A stretch of 64,000 nt of DNA from Tolypothrix bouteillei VB521301. GTDB taxonomy: Bacteria; Cyanobacteriota; Cyanobacteriia; Cyanobacteriales; Nostocaceae. Shown one piece after another: positions 50,595 through 59,402 of this stretch. The position numbers and the translations under genes were made by a program. Under the pieces are notes generated by a model. That model saw only the letters and a program-made list of their open reading frames with translations, was not told the DNA's origin and did not search any database. Within the stretch, counting starts at the first letter, position 1, and every line of letters begins with the position of its first letter. Location: the NCBI RefSeq assembly GCF_000760695.4, contig NZ_JHEG04000001.1, positions 5,772,204-5,836,203 on the forward strand, in the 5' to 3' direction.

Positions 50595-51608
50595 ATGATG
50601 GCAATCACGCACTGTGCGATTAGTTTGGCTGGAGTCACTTGCATCACTGGTAGTGCTGACCCTCGCGTGTTGCTTTTAGCGGGAATTGGTTCTCAAATTC
50701 CCGACCTAGATACAACTAAAAGCTGGGTTGGATTGGCGTTTTTCCCATTGGCTAGATTTATTGAAGAACGTTATCCTCACAGATCAGTGACCCATTCGAT
50801 CTGTCTCAGTCTTGCGCTTGCACTCATTACCCTGCCTCTTCTGTTCCTCTACGGTTGGCAGTTGTGGGTTGCGATGCCTCTCGGTCACTTGCTCAGTTGT
50901 TTCTCAGACTGTTTTACTCGCTTGGGATGTCAGTTTTTCTGGCCCATTAATAAAGATATTTGGGTGGGAGGACTCAATCCGAGAAATAGGCTTCAAACTG
51001 GAAAACCAGGCGAGTATGCCGTTCTCGTGTGTTCGGTCTGTATTTTCTGCATAGCTTTTTACGTGGTAACAGGTGGAGGGGGGATTGGCAGATGGGCTAC
51101 ACAACTATTATTTCCAACTCCCCAAACAGCTGTAGAACTGCTCAGACAAGAGAACCAGAAAGCAATTTTAATTCGAGTTCAGGGGAATCGTAAAGTTGAT
51201 GGTTCTCTTGTAAACGAACAGTTTTGGGCGATCGCTGCTAATGGCAATGTATTGACCGTAAAATCTACAACTGGCGAAATCTTTCAAGTTGGTGAAACAG
51301 GCGAAGTTGTTCCTAAGCGAATTGATGTTCTGTCTGATAAATTATCAATCAAAATTAAGAGACAACGAATTGAAGAGGTTGAAGCACAAGAGTGGATAGA
51401 TTCTCTTTCATCTGATTCTCTTATTGTAGGAACACTCCAAATTGAGGATTATCAAGATATAGAGTTACCAATTCCTAAACCTGGAATGATGGCAACAGTA
51501 ACTAGAACGGGTGATGATATCACCTTATACCATGCCTCACGTAAAGACCTGCAACCTCTTGAAGAATTCTTTATTTTTTCAGGAGAGGTTTTAATCAAGC
51601 AATTATGA
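50595..51608 (+). CDS. YdjM-like membrane-bound metal-dependent hydrolase
   Basis: A 337-residue protein whose first 190 residues match the LexA-regulated YdjM/DUF457 family of membrane-bound metal-dependent hydrolases. The conserved pieces are ITHCAISLA, GIGSQIPDLDT, the signature HRSVTHS near residue 62, and GHLLSCFSDCFTR, set among several hydrophobic helices (for example LALALITLPLLFLYGWQLWV). The last 145 residues are soluble and beta-rich, and unusual for the family. Its TGA overlaps the next ATG as ATGA, so it is translationally coupled to the coiled-coil protein. The substrate is unknown. Confidence 0.78.
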   Translation: MMAITHCAISLAGVTCITGSADPRVLLLAGIGSQIPDLDTTKSWVGLAFFPLARFIEERYPHRSVTHSICLSLALALITLPLLFLYGWQLWVAMPLGHLLSCFSDCFTRLGCQFFWPINKDIWVGGLNPRNRLQTGKPGEYAVLVCSVCIFCIAFYVVTGGGGIGRWATQLLFPTPQTAVELLRQENQKAILIRVQGNRKVDGSLVNEQFWAIAANGNVLTVKSTTGEIFQVGETGEVVPKRIDVLSDKLSIKIKRQRIEEVEAQEWIDSLSSDSLIVGTLQIEDYQDIELPIPKPGMMATVTRTGDDITLYHASRKDLQPLEEFFIFSGEVLIKQL

Positions 51609-52750
51609 CTATGACTGAGAAGTTTTGGGCGATATTCGCAACTTTAACAGCAACGGTGTGTGGGATAGCAATATACTCACCAACTTTGACAATTAAAGTA
51701 CAAACGCCAGTTGCACAAGCACAAACACAAACTACCCCAGAACCGAAAGAGGATATTCCGGTTGAAGTGTTTAAAGGCAAGTCGGGTGCAAAGTCTAAGT
51801 CAAGAAGTTTACGGCTGTCTATAACACTTGACAATCCATCGTATTTATTAATCAGGGAAGGCGACGAAATCAAGGAGGGACAAACAATTTCGGATAATAA
51901 GCTTGAGCGCGATCGCTTACTGAAACAGCGCAAATCGGTTGAGTTGCAAATTAACAATTTAAAAGCTAAGCCTATTTTCAAGCCTAACCCTCCAACAGCA
52001 CTACAGCAATCCAATCCCATACCACCAGCTAACTACGCGGAGGAGGAGGCGGCTATAGCCCAGGCACAGTTGCGGTTCAATCAGGCGCGATCGCTACTTG
52101 AGTCTAGAACCTCTGTTCTGAAAGCTGATAACCCAGAGAGAAGGGCTGAGGTTGAGAAAGCAGAGGTCGTTTTACAAGCTGCTGCTCAAAAAACTGAAGA
52201 GCAGCGCCAACTACTGCAATCTATGCAGGATTTGAAATTGCAAAGCGAAATTATCCAGCATGAGAAGGCAAAGCTACGCCAGATTGAGGGAGAGCAGGAG
52301 CAGGCTAGATCCGCATTGGAGCTGGCTAGGGGAAAACTTAATGCTTCCGCGATTGAACAACAGCAGCAATTGCAACAACTACAGTTAGCTGTGCAATTGG
52401 CACAGTCAGAATTGGAGGGGAGCAAATCTCGGTTGCAAGCTGCTATCAATAGGAGGCAACATATAGAGTATGCTGCTTCGATTGACAAAGTAGAGCGATC
52501 GCACAAAGAACAACAGCTACAACAAGAATACAGTAGGCAGCAGCAGATTTACGAGCAAGCATTACGAGAGCGCGAGTATCAACTAGCGCAACTCTCACTA
52601 TCAAGAGCGAGTGTAGATGAAAAACTCAACCAAATCCCCTTAATACGCTCTCCAAAAAACGGACATATTAGACGCATTAAACCTTGGACTGGCAATAACG
52701 GAAAATACACAACCACAATCACAATATCAAGTAGTACAACAAAAAAATAA
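51605..52750 (+). CDS. Membrane-fusion-like protein with long coiled coil
   Basis: A 381-residue protein that resembles an HlyD-type membrane fusion protein. A single N-terminal membrane segment (FWAIFATLTATVCGIAIYSP) is followed by a linker and a half barrel-sandwich motif (YLLIREGDEIKEGQTISD). A 230-residue alpha-helical hairpin very rich in Gln, Glu and Leu comes next, then a closing motif (LIRSPKNGHIRRIKPWTG). The usual C-terminal beta domain is cut short, and the protein ends in a Thr/Ser tail. It is coupled by ATGA to the hydrolase gene. Together they could form an envelope-spanning complex powered by the ATPase, which is inference. Confidence 0.7.
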   Translation: MTMTEKFWAIFATLTATVCGIAIYSPTLTIKVQTPVAQAQTQTTPEPKEDIPVEVFKGKSGAKSKSRSLRLSITLDNPSYLLIREGDEIKEGQTISDNKLERDRLLKQRKSVELQINNLKAKPIFKPNPPTALQQSNPIPPANYAEEEAAIAQAQLRFNQARSLLESRTSVLKADNPERRAEVEKAEVVLQAAAQKTEEQRQLLQSMQDLKLQSEIIQHEKAKLRQIEGEQEQARSALELARGKLNASAIEQQQQLQQLQLAVQLAQSELEGSKSRLQAAINRRQHIEYAASIDKVERSHKEQQLQQEYSRQQQIYEQALREREYQLAQLSLSRASVDEKLNQIPLIRSPKNGHIRRIKPWTGNNGKYTTTITISSSTTKK

Positions 52751-52844
52751 AACCTCTAATCCTATGGATTGGGTCATCTCCAAGACCCTTATCGGATCGC
52801 ATTTGCACCAAATGCGTTCGCCAATTTATCGAAAGAGAATGTTT

Positions 52845-53786
52845 ATGAACGAGGCAGAACTATTAGAGGTAATAGAAAAAGCAGCAACAGAAGGCGCAAC
52901 GGAACTCGTACTCATGTTTGAGGAATTGAGAGTGTTGCCACCTGAAATCGGACTCCTCACCAACTTGAATACTCTAGCCCTCAGTGAGAACCACCTGAGT
53001 CAGCTGCCAGCAGAAATAGTCCAACTCACTAACTTGCAAACGCTATACTTCAGATATAACGGACTAAGTACACTACCACCAGAAATAGTCCAACTTACTA
53101 ACTTGCAATGGCTTGACCTCAGAGGTAATCAACTCAGAGTACTGCCAAGTGAATTCGGTCAACTCACCAACTTGGAAGTGCTATATCTCGATGACAATCA
53201 CCTAAGTAGGCTGCCAAGTGAATTTGGTCAACTCACTAACTTGCAATCGCTCTGGATTATAGAGAATCAACTGAGGGAATTGCCAAGTGAATTTGGGCAG
53301 CTCGCCAACTTGAACACGCTCAACCTTTACATGAATCAAATAAGGAAACTGCCAAGTGAATTCGGTCAACTTACCAACTTGAAATTGCTAGTTCTTGGTG
53401 AGAATCAACTAAGGGAACTACCAAGTAAATTCGGTCAACTTACCAACTTGGAATTGCTTGACCTCAGGAATAATGGACTAAGCGAGCTGCCAGCAGAAAT
53501 TGTCCAACTCACCAACTTGGAATCCCTTGACCTCAGTTATAATCACCTAAGCCAACTGCCAGCAGAAATAGTTCAACTCACCAATTTGCGCTCGCTTGAC
53601 CTCAAATTTAATCGATTGAGTGAGTTGCCACCGGAAATTCAACAACTGCCAAACTTGGAAAATCTCGATCTGCGTGGCAACCCTGTCCCGATCCCATCTG
53701 AGATGTTGGGGCCAAAGGAAATTTGGAGATGTTCGAGGAATGCCAATGAAATTCTTGATTACTATTTCCACACAATCAATAAATAA
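52845..53786 (+). CDS. Leucine-rich repeat protein
   Basis: A 313-residue protein starting at the ATG at 52845; earlier in-frame ATGs add a basic leader without family resemblance. After a helical cap (NEAELLEVIEKAATEG) it contains about eleven 23-residue LRRs of the form LPxExxxLTNLxxLxLxxNxL. They alternate between two sub-types, LPSEFGQLTNL and LPAEIVQLTNL, which shows block duplication. The C-terminal cap, with PIPSEMLGPKEIW and ILDYYFHTIN, resembles the segment that joins LRRs to the Roc GTPase domain in cyanobacterial Roco proteins, but no GTPase follows. It may be a stand-alone protein-binding scaffold or a truncated Roco protein. Confidence 0.82.
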   Translation: MNEAELLEVIEKAATEGATELVLMFEELRVLPPEIGLLTNLNTLALSENHLSQLPAEIVQLTNLQTLYFRYNGLSTLPPEIVQLTNLQWLDLRGNQLRVLPSEFGQLTNLEVLYLDDNHLSRLPSEFGQLTNLQSLWIIENQLRELPSEFGQLANLNTLNLYMNQIRKLPSEFGQLTNLKLLVLGENQLRELPSKFGQLTNLELLDLRNNGLSELPAEIVQLTNLESLDLSYNHLSQLPAEIVQLTNLRSLDLKFNRLSELPPEIQQLPNLENLDLRGNPVPIPSEMLGPKEIWRCSRNANEILDYYFHTINK

Positions 53787-53834
53787 ATGCCGACATTATC
53801 AATTCCCTGGTAGTTAAAGCCGAATCACTCAAGA

Positions 53835-54197
53835 TTGTGCAAGTCATATTATAATCGGATCTACAATCCTAATAAAAATATTGAAGAAAAAGATTCAGAT
53901 TTGCGCTTTATCTACCACTGGATACCGAAGTTGCTGGGACACAGTTTACAGGATATTCTCCAAGGTAAGTACATTGAGCACGGTTTATATCCACCACCCA
54001 TTCTAGATTGGTCAAAAACTCGCCTCGTCAACGGGAAAATTGTCTCCGATATCCGCAAGCGCGTGCGAGAACGCCTATTGGTATCTGGTGGGGATGAGTT
54101 AGAAAGTGCTATTGCTACGAAAACAACCGTTGAAAAATACTTTGAGTCCAAAGATAAACAGTACAAGCAATTTCAGGAAAAAGAGTTTCTTTCTTGA
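53835..54197 (+). pseudogene. C-terminal relic of a photolyase/cryptochrome-like FAD protein
   Basis: The 120 residues match only the end of the FAD-binding domain of photolyase-like proteins: YNPNKNIEEKDSDLRFIYHW, then YPPPILDWSKTRLVNGKIVS, a KRVRERLL helix and KDKQYKQF. The antenna domain and most of the FAD-binding helices (some 300-400 residues) are absent, and the frame begins at a TTG with no ribosome binding site. It is therefore a remnant left by a deletion or by insertion of the LRR gene region, and would not bind FAD. Confidence 0.75.
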
Positions 54198-55001
54198 GAA
54201 TTAAGCATAAGCCCTGTAACGGGCGTTGGTAGAGTGCCTCTCTAATGGCATAGAGAGGAATTTTCAAGACGTGCTGCATGAGCAAAAAACTTAAAGGTTG
54301 GTTTACTGAAATTGTTATCCGTCCCTAACTATTAAGACAGGGCAGTTACAGGTGGACATTTATGGTAAAAACCTTACATAGCCTTCTGCCCCTGCCCTCG
54401 CTTGCGTGCCTTCTTCAATATACTTAGTCCTCACTGCGCTTAACCAGGAGCAACAGAAGTGGTTCAAGCGATCGCCAGTTCGCTTGCTGCTTTCAAGAAA
54501 CACGAGCCAAAAAGCTTGTAAAATAAGGCTTAGTCAAAAATTGCTCGTGTTTGTTTCATTCATAGGGGGTGGCAATCGCCGCCTGTGCGCCTGCTCCTAA
54601 GAAAGCAGATTTGTTGAGGGTTGAGGAGGGTGCCACCGTTGGGGCGTCCGTATTGGTCATAGTTGGTGATTTGGGCTATGGCTGTGCCACACTTCGTGAA
54701 CGGCTAGTTGTCCTGTGGGGAGGTCGGCAATTCGGAAACTGAGGTTGAAGGTAGGGTCGAATAGGGTAAAAGGGTTTGGAGAAACGGATTTGGTATAAGG
54801 TGATGGTGATAACATTTATAAAACGTAGGCGGGCGGAAACAAACAGATTTATGTTAAAAATCTTAATATATTTGTTGCCGTTACAAATAATAAATAACGA
54901 CCCCAATCGGTTAACTTTAACTGTGCCTATCTACTTAAAAAAAAGTTAAAAAAAAGTTAAAACTTCCTTTGATTTTTCCAGGAAATGCATCCTTAAAATA
55001 T
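54198..55001. other. Degenerate region with repeats and a minus-strand gene relic
   Basis: There is no intact gene in these 800 bases. Around 54380-54417 lies a solo fragment of the GGCAGAGGGC repeat family. On the minus strand, about 54620-54790, two phases carry protein-like sequence (NPFTLFDPTFNLSFRIADLP, then AQITNYDQYGRPNGGTLLNP) separated by a frameshift, so a gene has decayed here. I cannot name it. The last 60 bases carry a repeated AAAAAAAAGTTA and the promoter region of the next gene. Confidence 0.45.
54237..54258 (+). terminator. Hairpin after the photolyase relic
   Basis: CCTCTCTA / TAGAGAGG is a perfect 8-bp stem with an ATGGCA loop, followed by AATTTTC. It is a candidate intrinsic terminator 40 bp beyond the relic's stop codon. 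Confidence 0.55.
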
Positions 55002-55934
55002 ATGTTGCAACAATTAACAAAAAAGTTTCAAAATTTAACATTAGCTACCAAGTTAACCACATTGCTACTCATAATTTTTATTGGAGGAATTACATTAAGC
55101 AGTATAGCTTTTGCTCATCTGTTAAATTACCAAGCTGAAATAGCAGTCAAATCAAGAGCTCGTTTTATATTTCAGAATATCAATGCTATAAGGCAATACA
55201 CAAATGATGAAGTGCAACCAGTCTTGGAACGACATTTAAAAGAAGATGAATTTGCACTGCAAGCTATCCCATCTTACTCAGCCCGGAAAGTCTTTGTAAA
55301 TCTCCAGAAACAAGATGCAACTTATAATGATTTCTTCTACAAGGACGCCATGCTAAATCCTACCAATCCTCAAGATTTAGCAGATAGTTTTGAAACAACA
55401 ATTGTGCAAAAATTGCAACAGGCTAATAATTTGCAAAACATAACATCTGGATATCGTTTGATGAACGGAGAAAAATACTTTTACATTGCTAGCCCTTTAG
55501 CCTTAACAGACTCAACTTGTTTGAGATGTCATAGCAGTCCAGATGTTGCTCCCAAGAGAATGATTAAGGTGTATGGAACAGAACATGGATTTGGTTGGAA
55601 CTTGAATGAAATTAATGGCGCTCAAATTGTTTCCGTTCCAGCAAATATAATTCTTGTAAGAGCTCACCAAGCCTTGATGTTATCGATAGGAATTATAACT
55701 CTCGTTTTTGCGATCGCTATATATGTAGCGAATCTATGGCTGAAGCGATATGTTATCCAACCTATCAAGCGGGTTGTTCGAGTTGCAGAAGCGGTGAGTA
55801 CTGGTGATTTTGATGCTGAATTTGATAAAGTATCCAAAGATGAAATAGGTTCTCTTGTAGAAGCTTTTACTCGTATGAAGCTGAGTTTGCTGATGGCCAT
55901 TCAAAGTTTTGAACAGCAACGCCCAAAAGGATAA
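55002..55934 (+). CDS. Tll0287-like heme sensor with HAMP domain
   Basis: A 310-residue inner-membrane sensor. The first membrane helix (about residues 17-40, LTTLLLIIFIGGITLSSIAF) leads into an extracytoplasmic DUF3365/Tll0287-like domain with the c-type heme motif CLRCH near residue 170 (STCLRCHSSPDVAPKRM). A second helix (LMLSIGIITLVFAIAIYVAN) precedes a HAMP linker (VIQPIKRVVRVAEAVSTGDF). There is no kinase, cyclase or methyl-accepting output domain; the protein ends just after HAMP. The Ser/Thr kinase gene next to it is convergent, with 5 bp between stop codons. A heme-based redox or gas sensor acting through a partner kinase is a reasonable hypothesis. Confidence 0.82.
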   Translation: MLQQLTKKFQNLTLATKLTTLLLIIFIGGITLSSIAFAHLLNYQAEIAVKSRARFIFQNINAIRQYTNDEVQPVLERHLKEDEFALQAIPSYSARKVFVNLQKQDATYNDFFYKDAMLNPTNPQDLADSFETTIVQKLQQANNLQNITSGYRLMNGEKYFYIASPLALTDSTCLRCHSSPDVAPKRMIKVYGTEHGFGWNLNEINGAQIVSVPANIILVRAHQALMLSIGIITLVFAIAIYVANLWLKRYVIQPIKRVVRVAEAVSTGDFDAEFDKVSKDEIGSLVEAFTRMKLSLLMAIQSFEQQRPKG

Positions 55935-55939
55935 AGCTT

Positions 55940-57418
55940 TTAGCTTTTATACTTTATTTGAATGCGATTTCTAAATTCTTGTGCTCTTTGCTGGTGGGGA
56001 ATCTTTGCCACTAAGACTTCTACCAATTGCTCTGGTGTAATATTTGGGTTATTTGCTATAGTATCTTCGATAAGAACGGTTGCGAAAGGTCCTACAAAGC
56101 TCACGAGTTCTTTACGACAATATTGTAAAAACTCGGGATCGTTAGCAGCCGGAAAGCTAGTTACCACATCCTGAAAGAGAGTAGTTTCTTGAGGGCTTCC
56201 TGTTTGTGACAGCAGAATTTGAGCGCGGTTTCTAAACTCTCGCGATCTTTCTGGATGAGGAATTGCTACAGCCAGTCGTTCAACAAGTTCGTTGGGTGTA
56301 AGCTGTGGGAATTGATTTAAAGTATTTTTTAGCAGAACACTAGCAAACGGTCCTACAAAACTAGTTAATTCTTCCTGACAAGATGCTAAAAACTCAGAGT
56401 TAATACCAAGCGTATTTTCAATACTTGTCTTGATATCTGAAAATTTTTGTTTCTCTGGTGTATTGTCTTTTGCTTCTCCAGTCTTTGCCGTTTTCAGCTC
56501 GCTGTTGCGGTCAGTTTGTACCTTTTGTTCGAGTAGGATCGCATCAGAATTACCCGATGCAAGATGCGAACAGCTTTGTAACTCATCAATAACTTCTTTG
56601 GCTGATTGGTAACGGTCTAATGGATTCTCCGCTAACATTTTTTCTAGTATTTCACCCAATTGGGGACTGACCTGAGCGTAGGAGCGCCATTTCCACTTCA
56701 AAGACGGATCGAGCAATAAATTTGGCATTTTTCCAGTCATAAGAACGATCGCAGAAACAGCCAATGCGTATAAGTCGCTACAGGGATAGCATTGTCCCAT
56801 ACGCAGTTGCTCTGGTGGAGAATAGCCTATTTTGCCTACTACTGAACCCATAACGGAGTGCTGGTCGTTTTCAGGGTCGGTGTTCCAAACCTCAGAAACT
56901 TTCTGTTTAACAATTCCAAAGTCAATCAGCACGGGTTTAGACTGTTTTTGGGAATGGATAACATTATCGGGTGCAATATCCCGATGAATGATGTTCAACT
57001 GGTGAAGATAATCTAACACCGATAGCAACTCTAACAACCATTGGATAACTTCAGCTTCAGAAAAAGGCTTTTTTTGCTGAGAAAGGCGATCGCGCAACAG
57101 TTGAGAGTAGGTTCGACCATCAATATATTCCTGTACGATAAACAGCCGCTCTTCCTCGGTCAACCAAGCTAGAAATTTCGGTATTTGGGGATGATTGATT
57201 TGGTATAAAACTTTTGCTTCGCGCTCAAATAGGTCGCGATATTTGTTAAGTAAACGCTCTGAGGTGTTTGGAGGTACAAATTCTTTCAGAACACAAGGTT
57301 CACCAAACCGCTGAGTGTCATACACTAGATAAGTTCTTCCGAAGCCTCCCTTTCCAAGAAGCTTGTTAATGAGATAGCGATGACCGATCAAAGTTCCTGG
57401 TTGAATCTCAGCTAGCAT
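55940..57418 (-). CDS. Serine/threonine protein kinase with duplicated C-terminal domain
   Basis: A 492-residue Hanks-type kinase. The glycine loop LGKGGFGRTY is at residues 21-30, the ATP lysine is Lys45 in CVLKEF, the catalytic loop is HRDIAPDN (Asp147) and DFG begins at Asp166. The HRDIAPDN variant is common in cyanobacterial kinases. After a linker come two copies of a 65-residue helical module: FLASCQEELTSFVGPFASVL near residue 350 and FLQYCRKELVSFVGPFATVL near residue 430, each ending in a REFRNR/QEFRNR helix. There is no membrane segment. The modules resemble C-terminal domains attached to other cyanobacterial kinases and may mediate dimerisation or target binding. Confidence 0.88.
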   Translation of the reverse strand: MLAEIQPGTLIGHRYLINKLLGKGGFGRTYLVYDTQRFGEPCVLKEFVPPNTSERLLNKYRDLFEREAKVLYQINHPQIPKFLAWLTEEERLFIVQEYIDGRTYSQLLRDRLSQQKKPFSEAEVIQWLLELLSVLDYLHQLNIIHRDIAPDNVIHSQKQSKPVLIDFGIVKQKVSEVWNTDPENDQHSVMGSVVGKIGYSPPEQLRMGQCYPCSDLYALAVSAIVLMTGKMPNLLLDPSLKWKWRSYAQVSPQLGEILEKMLAENPLDRYQSAKEVIDELQSCSHLASGNSDAILLEQKVQTDRNSELKTAKTGEAKDNTPEKQKFSDIKTSIENTLGINSEFLASCQEELTSFVGPFASVLLKNTLNQFPQLTPNELVERLAVAIPHPERSREFRNRAQILLSQTGSPQETTLFQDVVTSFPAANDPEFLQYCRKELVSFVGPFATVLIEDTIANNPNITPEQLVEVLVAKIPHQQRAQEFRNRIQIKYKS

Positions 57419-57729
57419 GGTTGTGTTGTTGTTTAAGTAAAATTTTACCTAATAGAACTGACGCATCCCAAACGACGATCGTTTTTAATCATTTTGTCGT
57501 GTGAGCCAAAAAGTCAGCTTATCCAAACACAGTAGCAAACCTCAACTCTCCTGACAGACGTCTCCCAAACAAGCGGTCAGCCTAAGCCCTTGTTGTTGTA
57601 ACGTTTCTAAGTTCTCCTCAATTACCTTGGGTGGATTTTTCAATCTGCTTCATTACCTTTAATAACAAACAAAAAGCTTACAGTTAAAGCTTTTGCGCCT
57701 TGTGTCCTCTGACGGGCGAATTTCTGCCA
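57419..57729. other. Intergenic region between kinase and CCA transferase genes
   Basis: About 310 bases upstream of the kinase. A palindromic AACGACGATCGTT lies at about 57471-57483. I see no gene or repeat element. Confidence 0.45.
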
Positions 57730-58986
57730 TCACGGACTATTCACTGATTTGAGTAACCCAGCCGCAAACTCTATTGCTTCTGCTGCGGTGGAAACCTTAC
57801 CTTCTATTTGGGCTAGAGCAATTTCGGTTAGCAGTTTACCTACTAGTGGCGAAGCAGGAATTTTTAAGGTTATTATTATATCATTGCCACTCACTATTGA
57901 TGTGGGATGAGCGACCAGATCGTCAGGGTTAAGGTAGCGGGCGATCGAGGGTGCAGTCTCCCCTACCTGAGTTCCTCTTGCTACGGCTAAGGCAACAATT
58001 GCCGGAAATGCCGCTCCTGCTTCTTGAAACAAGAAGTACTGTTCTCGTATGGACAATTGAGGTGTCTTAAACTGTGGTACCAGTTTTAAAGCTGTCAAAA
58101 CAGCTTTAATTTCAGCACGGCTGTAGGTGAGTTGCATCAACTCAGTTTCTGCTGTCTCTGGTTGTGGATTGACAAGACAAGCTAGTTTTGCAATTCCCAA
58201 CCATGTCGTTTTAACAGTCTCGCGTACATACTGGGAAAGCTCTACTCCAAGTTGATTCCATGTTTGTGCTATTTGAGATGCTGCTTTGTCAACTTCTGAA
58301 AGTAGCGAAACACTGTCTTTTGTCGAGTATTGGAAGAACTGCGCTAACAAACCATCTTCCCAAGCTTGTATCACCCAGGGAGTTCCTTGGGATGAGTTCA
58401 GCATATAACTTAATTCTACCCTGACTCTTTCTGCTGCTACTTTGCTAATGCATGGAGCTAAAGAGCGAATTGTGTCTTGTGTATTTGACTCAATCGTAAA
58501 ACCAAGTTGTGCGGCTTGGCGGTATGCTCGCATCAACCGCAATGGATCGTCTTCTAAGTTAGCAGGTGAAATCATTCTTAAAAGCCGCTGTTGCAGATCC
58601 GCATAGCCTTGAAGGGGATCGATGATTTCTTGAGTATAGGGATTGTATGCGATCGCATTCACTGTAAAATCCCGTCTTCGCAAATCAGTTGTCAAACTTT
58701 CGCCTTCCTGTTGGGCGAAGTCAACCGTAGCTTGAGGAAACACCACGCGAGCAATTTGTCTTTTTGCATCAAGCAACACAAAACCTGCTTTGTAATGTGA
58801 AGCGATTTTACGAGCTGTCTTGACAGCGTTAGATGGTATTACAAAATCTAGATCCAGATATTCCCGTGTCCTAGAGAGGATTGCATCCCGCACAGCACCA
58901 CCCACCATATAAGCTGGTTGTGGCAATAACTCAAAGCTAAAAGGCCAATAATCTGGGGATAAAGTAGAAGGAACTGGAATATTCAT
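57730..58986 (-). CDS. cca: CCA tRNA nucleotidyltransferase / poly(A) polymerase family
   Basis: A 418-residue class II nucleotidyltransferase that adds or repairs the 3' CCA (or only part of it) on tRNAs. The head domain has YMVGGAVRDAIL and the metal-binding aspartates Asp45 and Asp47 in YLDLDFVI. RRRDFTVNAIAY and DPLQGYADLQQRLLRMI follow, with EDDPLRLMRAYRQAAQLGF as the ERxRRD-like nucleotide-selecting segment. The C-terminal half is helical and poorly conserved, as expected. Some cyanobacteria may split CCA and A addition between two such enzymes, which cannot be excluded here. It is divergent from the Ycf34 gene across 86 bp. Confidence 0.87.
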   Translation of the reverse strand: MNIPVPSTLSPDYWPFSFELLPQPAYMVGGAVRDAILSRTREYLDLDFVIPSNAVKTARKIASHYKAGFVLLDAKRQIARVVFPQATVDFAQQEGESLTTDLRRRDFTVNAIAYNPYTQEIIDPLQGYADLQQRLLRMISPANLEDDPLRLMRAYRQAAQLGFTIESNTQDTIRSLAPCISKVAAERVRVELSYMLNSSQGTPWVIQAWEDGLLAQFFQYSTKDSVSLLSEVDKAASQIAQTWNQLGVELSQYVRETVKTTWLGIAKLACLVNPQPETAETELMQLTYSRAEIKAVLTALKLVPQFKTPQLSIREQYFLFQEAGAAFPAIVALAVARGTQVGETAPSIARYLNPDDLVAHPTSIVSGNDIIITLKIPASPLVGKLLTEIALAQIEGKVSTAAEAIEFAAGLLKSVNSP

Positions 58987-59072
58987 CGTAATAAAATTAA
59001 ACCCAAAGACCGGGCAATATCAATTGCGGTTAAGCTAGAGTATCAATAAAGGTTCCTGGAATTGGTTCGATT

Positions 59073-59321
59073 ATGTGTATTTGCGTGAACTGCCATTATG
59101 TAGATCGCTGTCTCACCTACCACGCGGTAGAAACGCAGCACGAGCAGCCCCACTTGACTGAAACACCAGATTTTGAGCCTAATGAACCTTCCATTAATGT
59201 TAACATCCGCCCGCGTGAGGATGTCATTGAAATGGAATGGGATGTTGTGGGATGTCTCAGCTTTAAGCGCGAAATGGGTAAGTGGGCTAAGTTACGTCCC
59301 GGTGAATTAGTGCCAACTTGA
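59073..59321 (+). CDS. ycf34: Ycf34 family protein
   Basis: An 82-residue protein with MCICVNCHYVDRCLTYHAVE at the start, giving cysteines 2, 4, 7 and 13. A further Cys near residue 61 (VVGCLSF) is followed by a conserved KWAKLRPGE tail. Ycf34 is a cyanobacterial and plastid-encoded iron-sulfur protein linked to photosynthetic electron transport. Its presence is one of the clearest signs of a cyanobacterial host. It is transcribed alone, divergent from cca. Confidence 0.92.
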   Translation: MCICVNCHYVDRCLTYHAVETQHEQPHLTETPDFEPNEPSINVNIRPREDVIEMEWDVVGCLSFKREMGKWAKLRPGELVPT

Positions 59322-59402
59322 TAGTTGGCGGTGTTGTGAAAGGGGCTAGAGAATGGGGATTGGGGATCGGGGAACAGATCGCCCAACAGAGAGTGTACCT
59401 TA

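Noticed and set aside
54406..54600. 64-codon plus-strand frame in the degenerate region
   Set aside because: It runs over repeat fragments and HIP1-type sequence with no family pattern.
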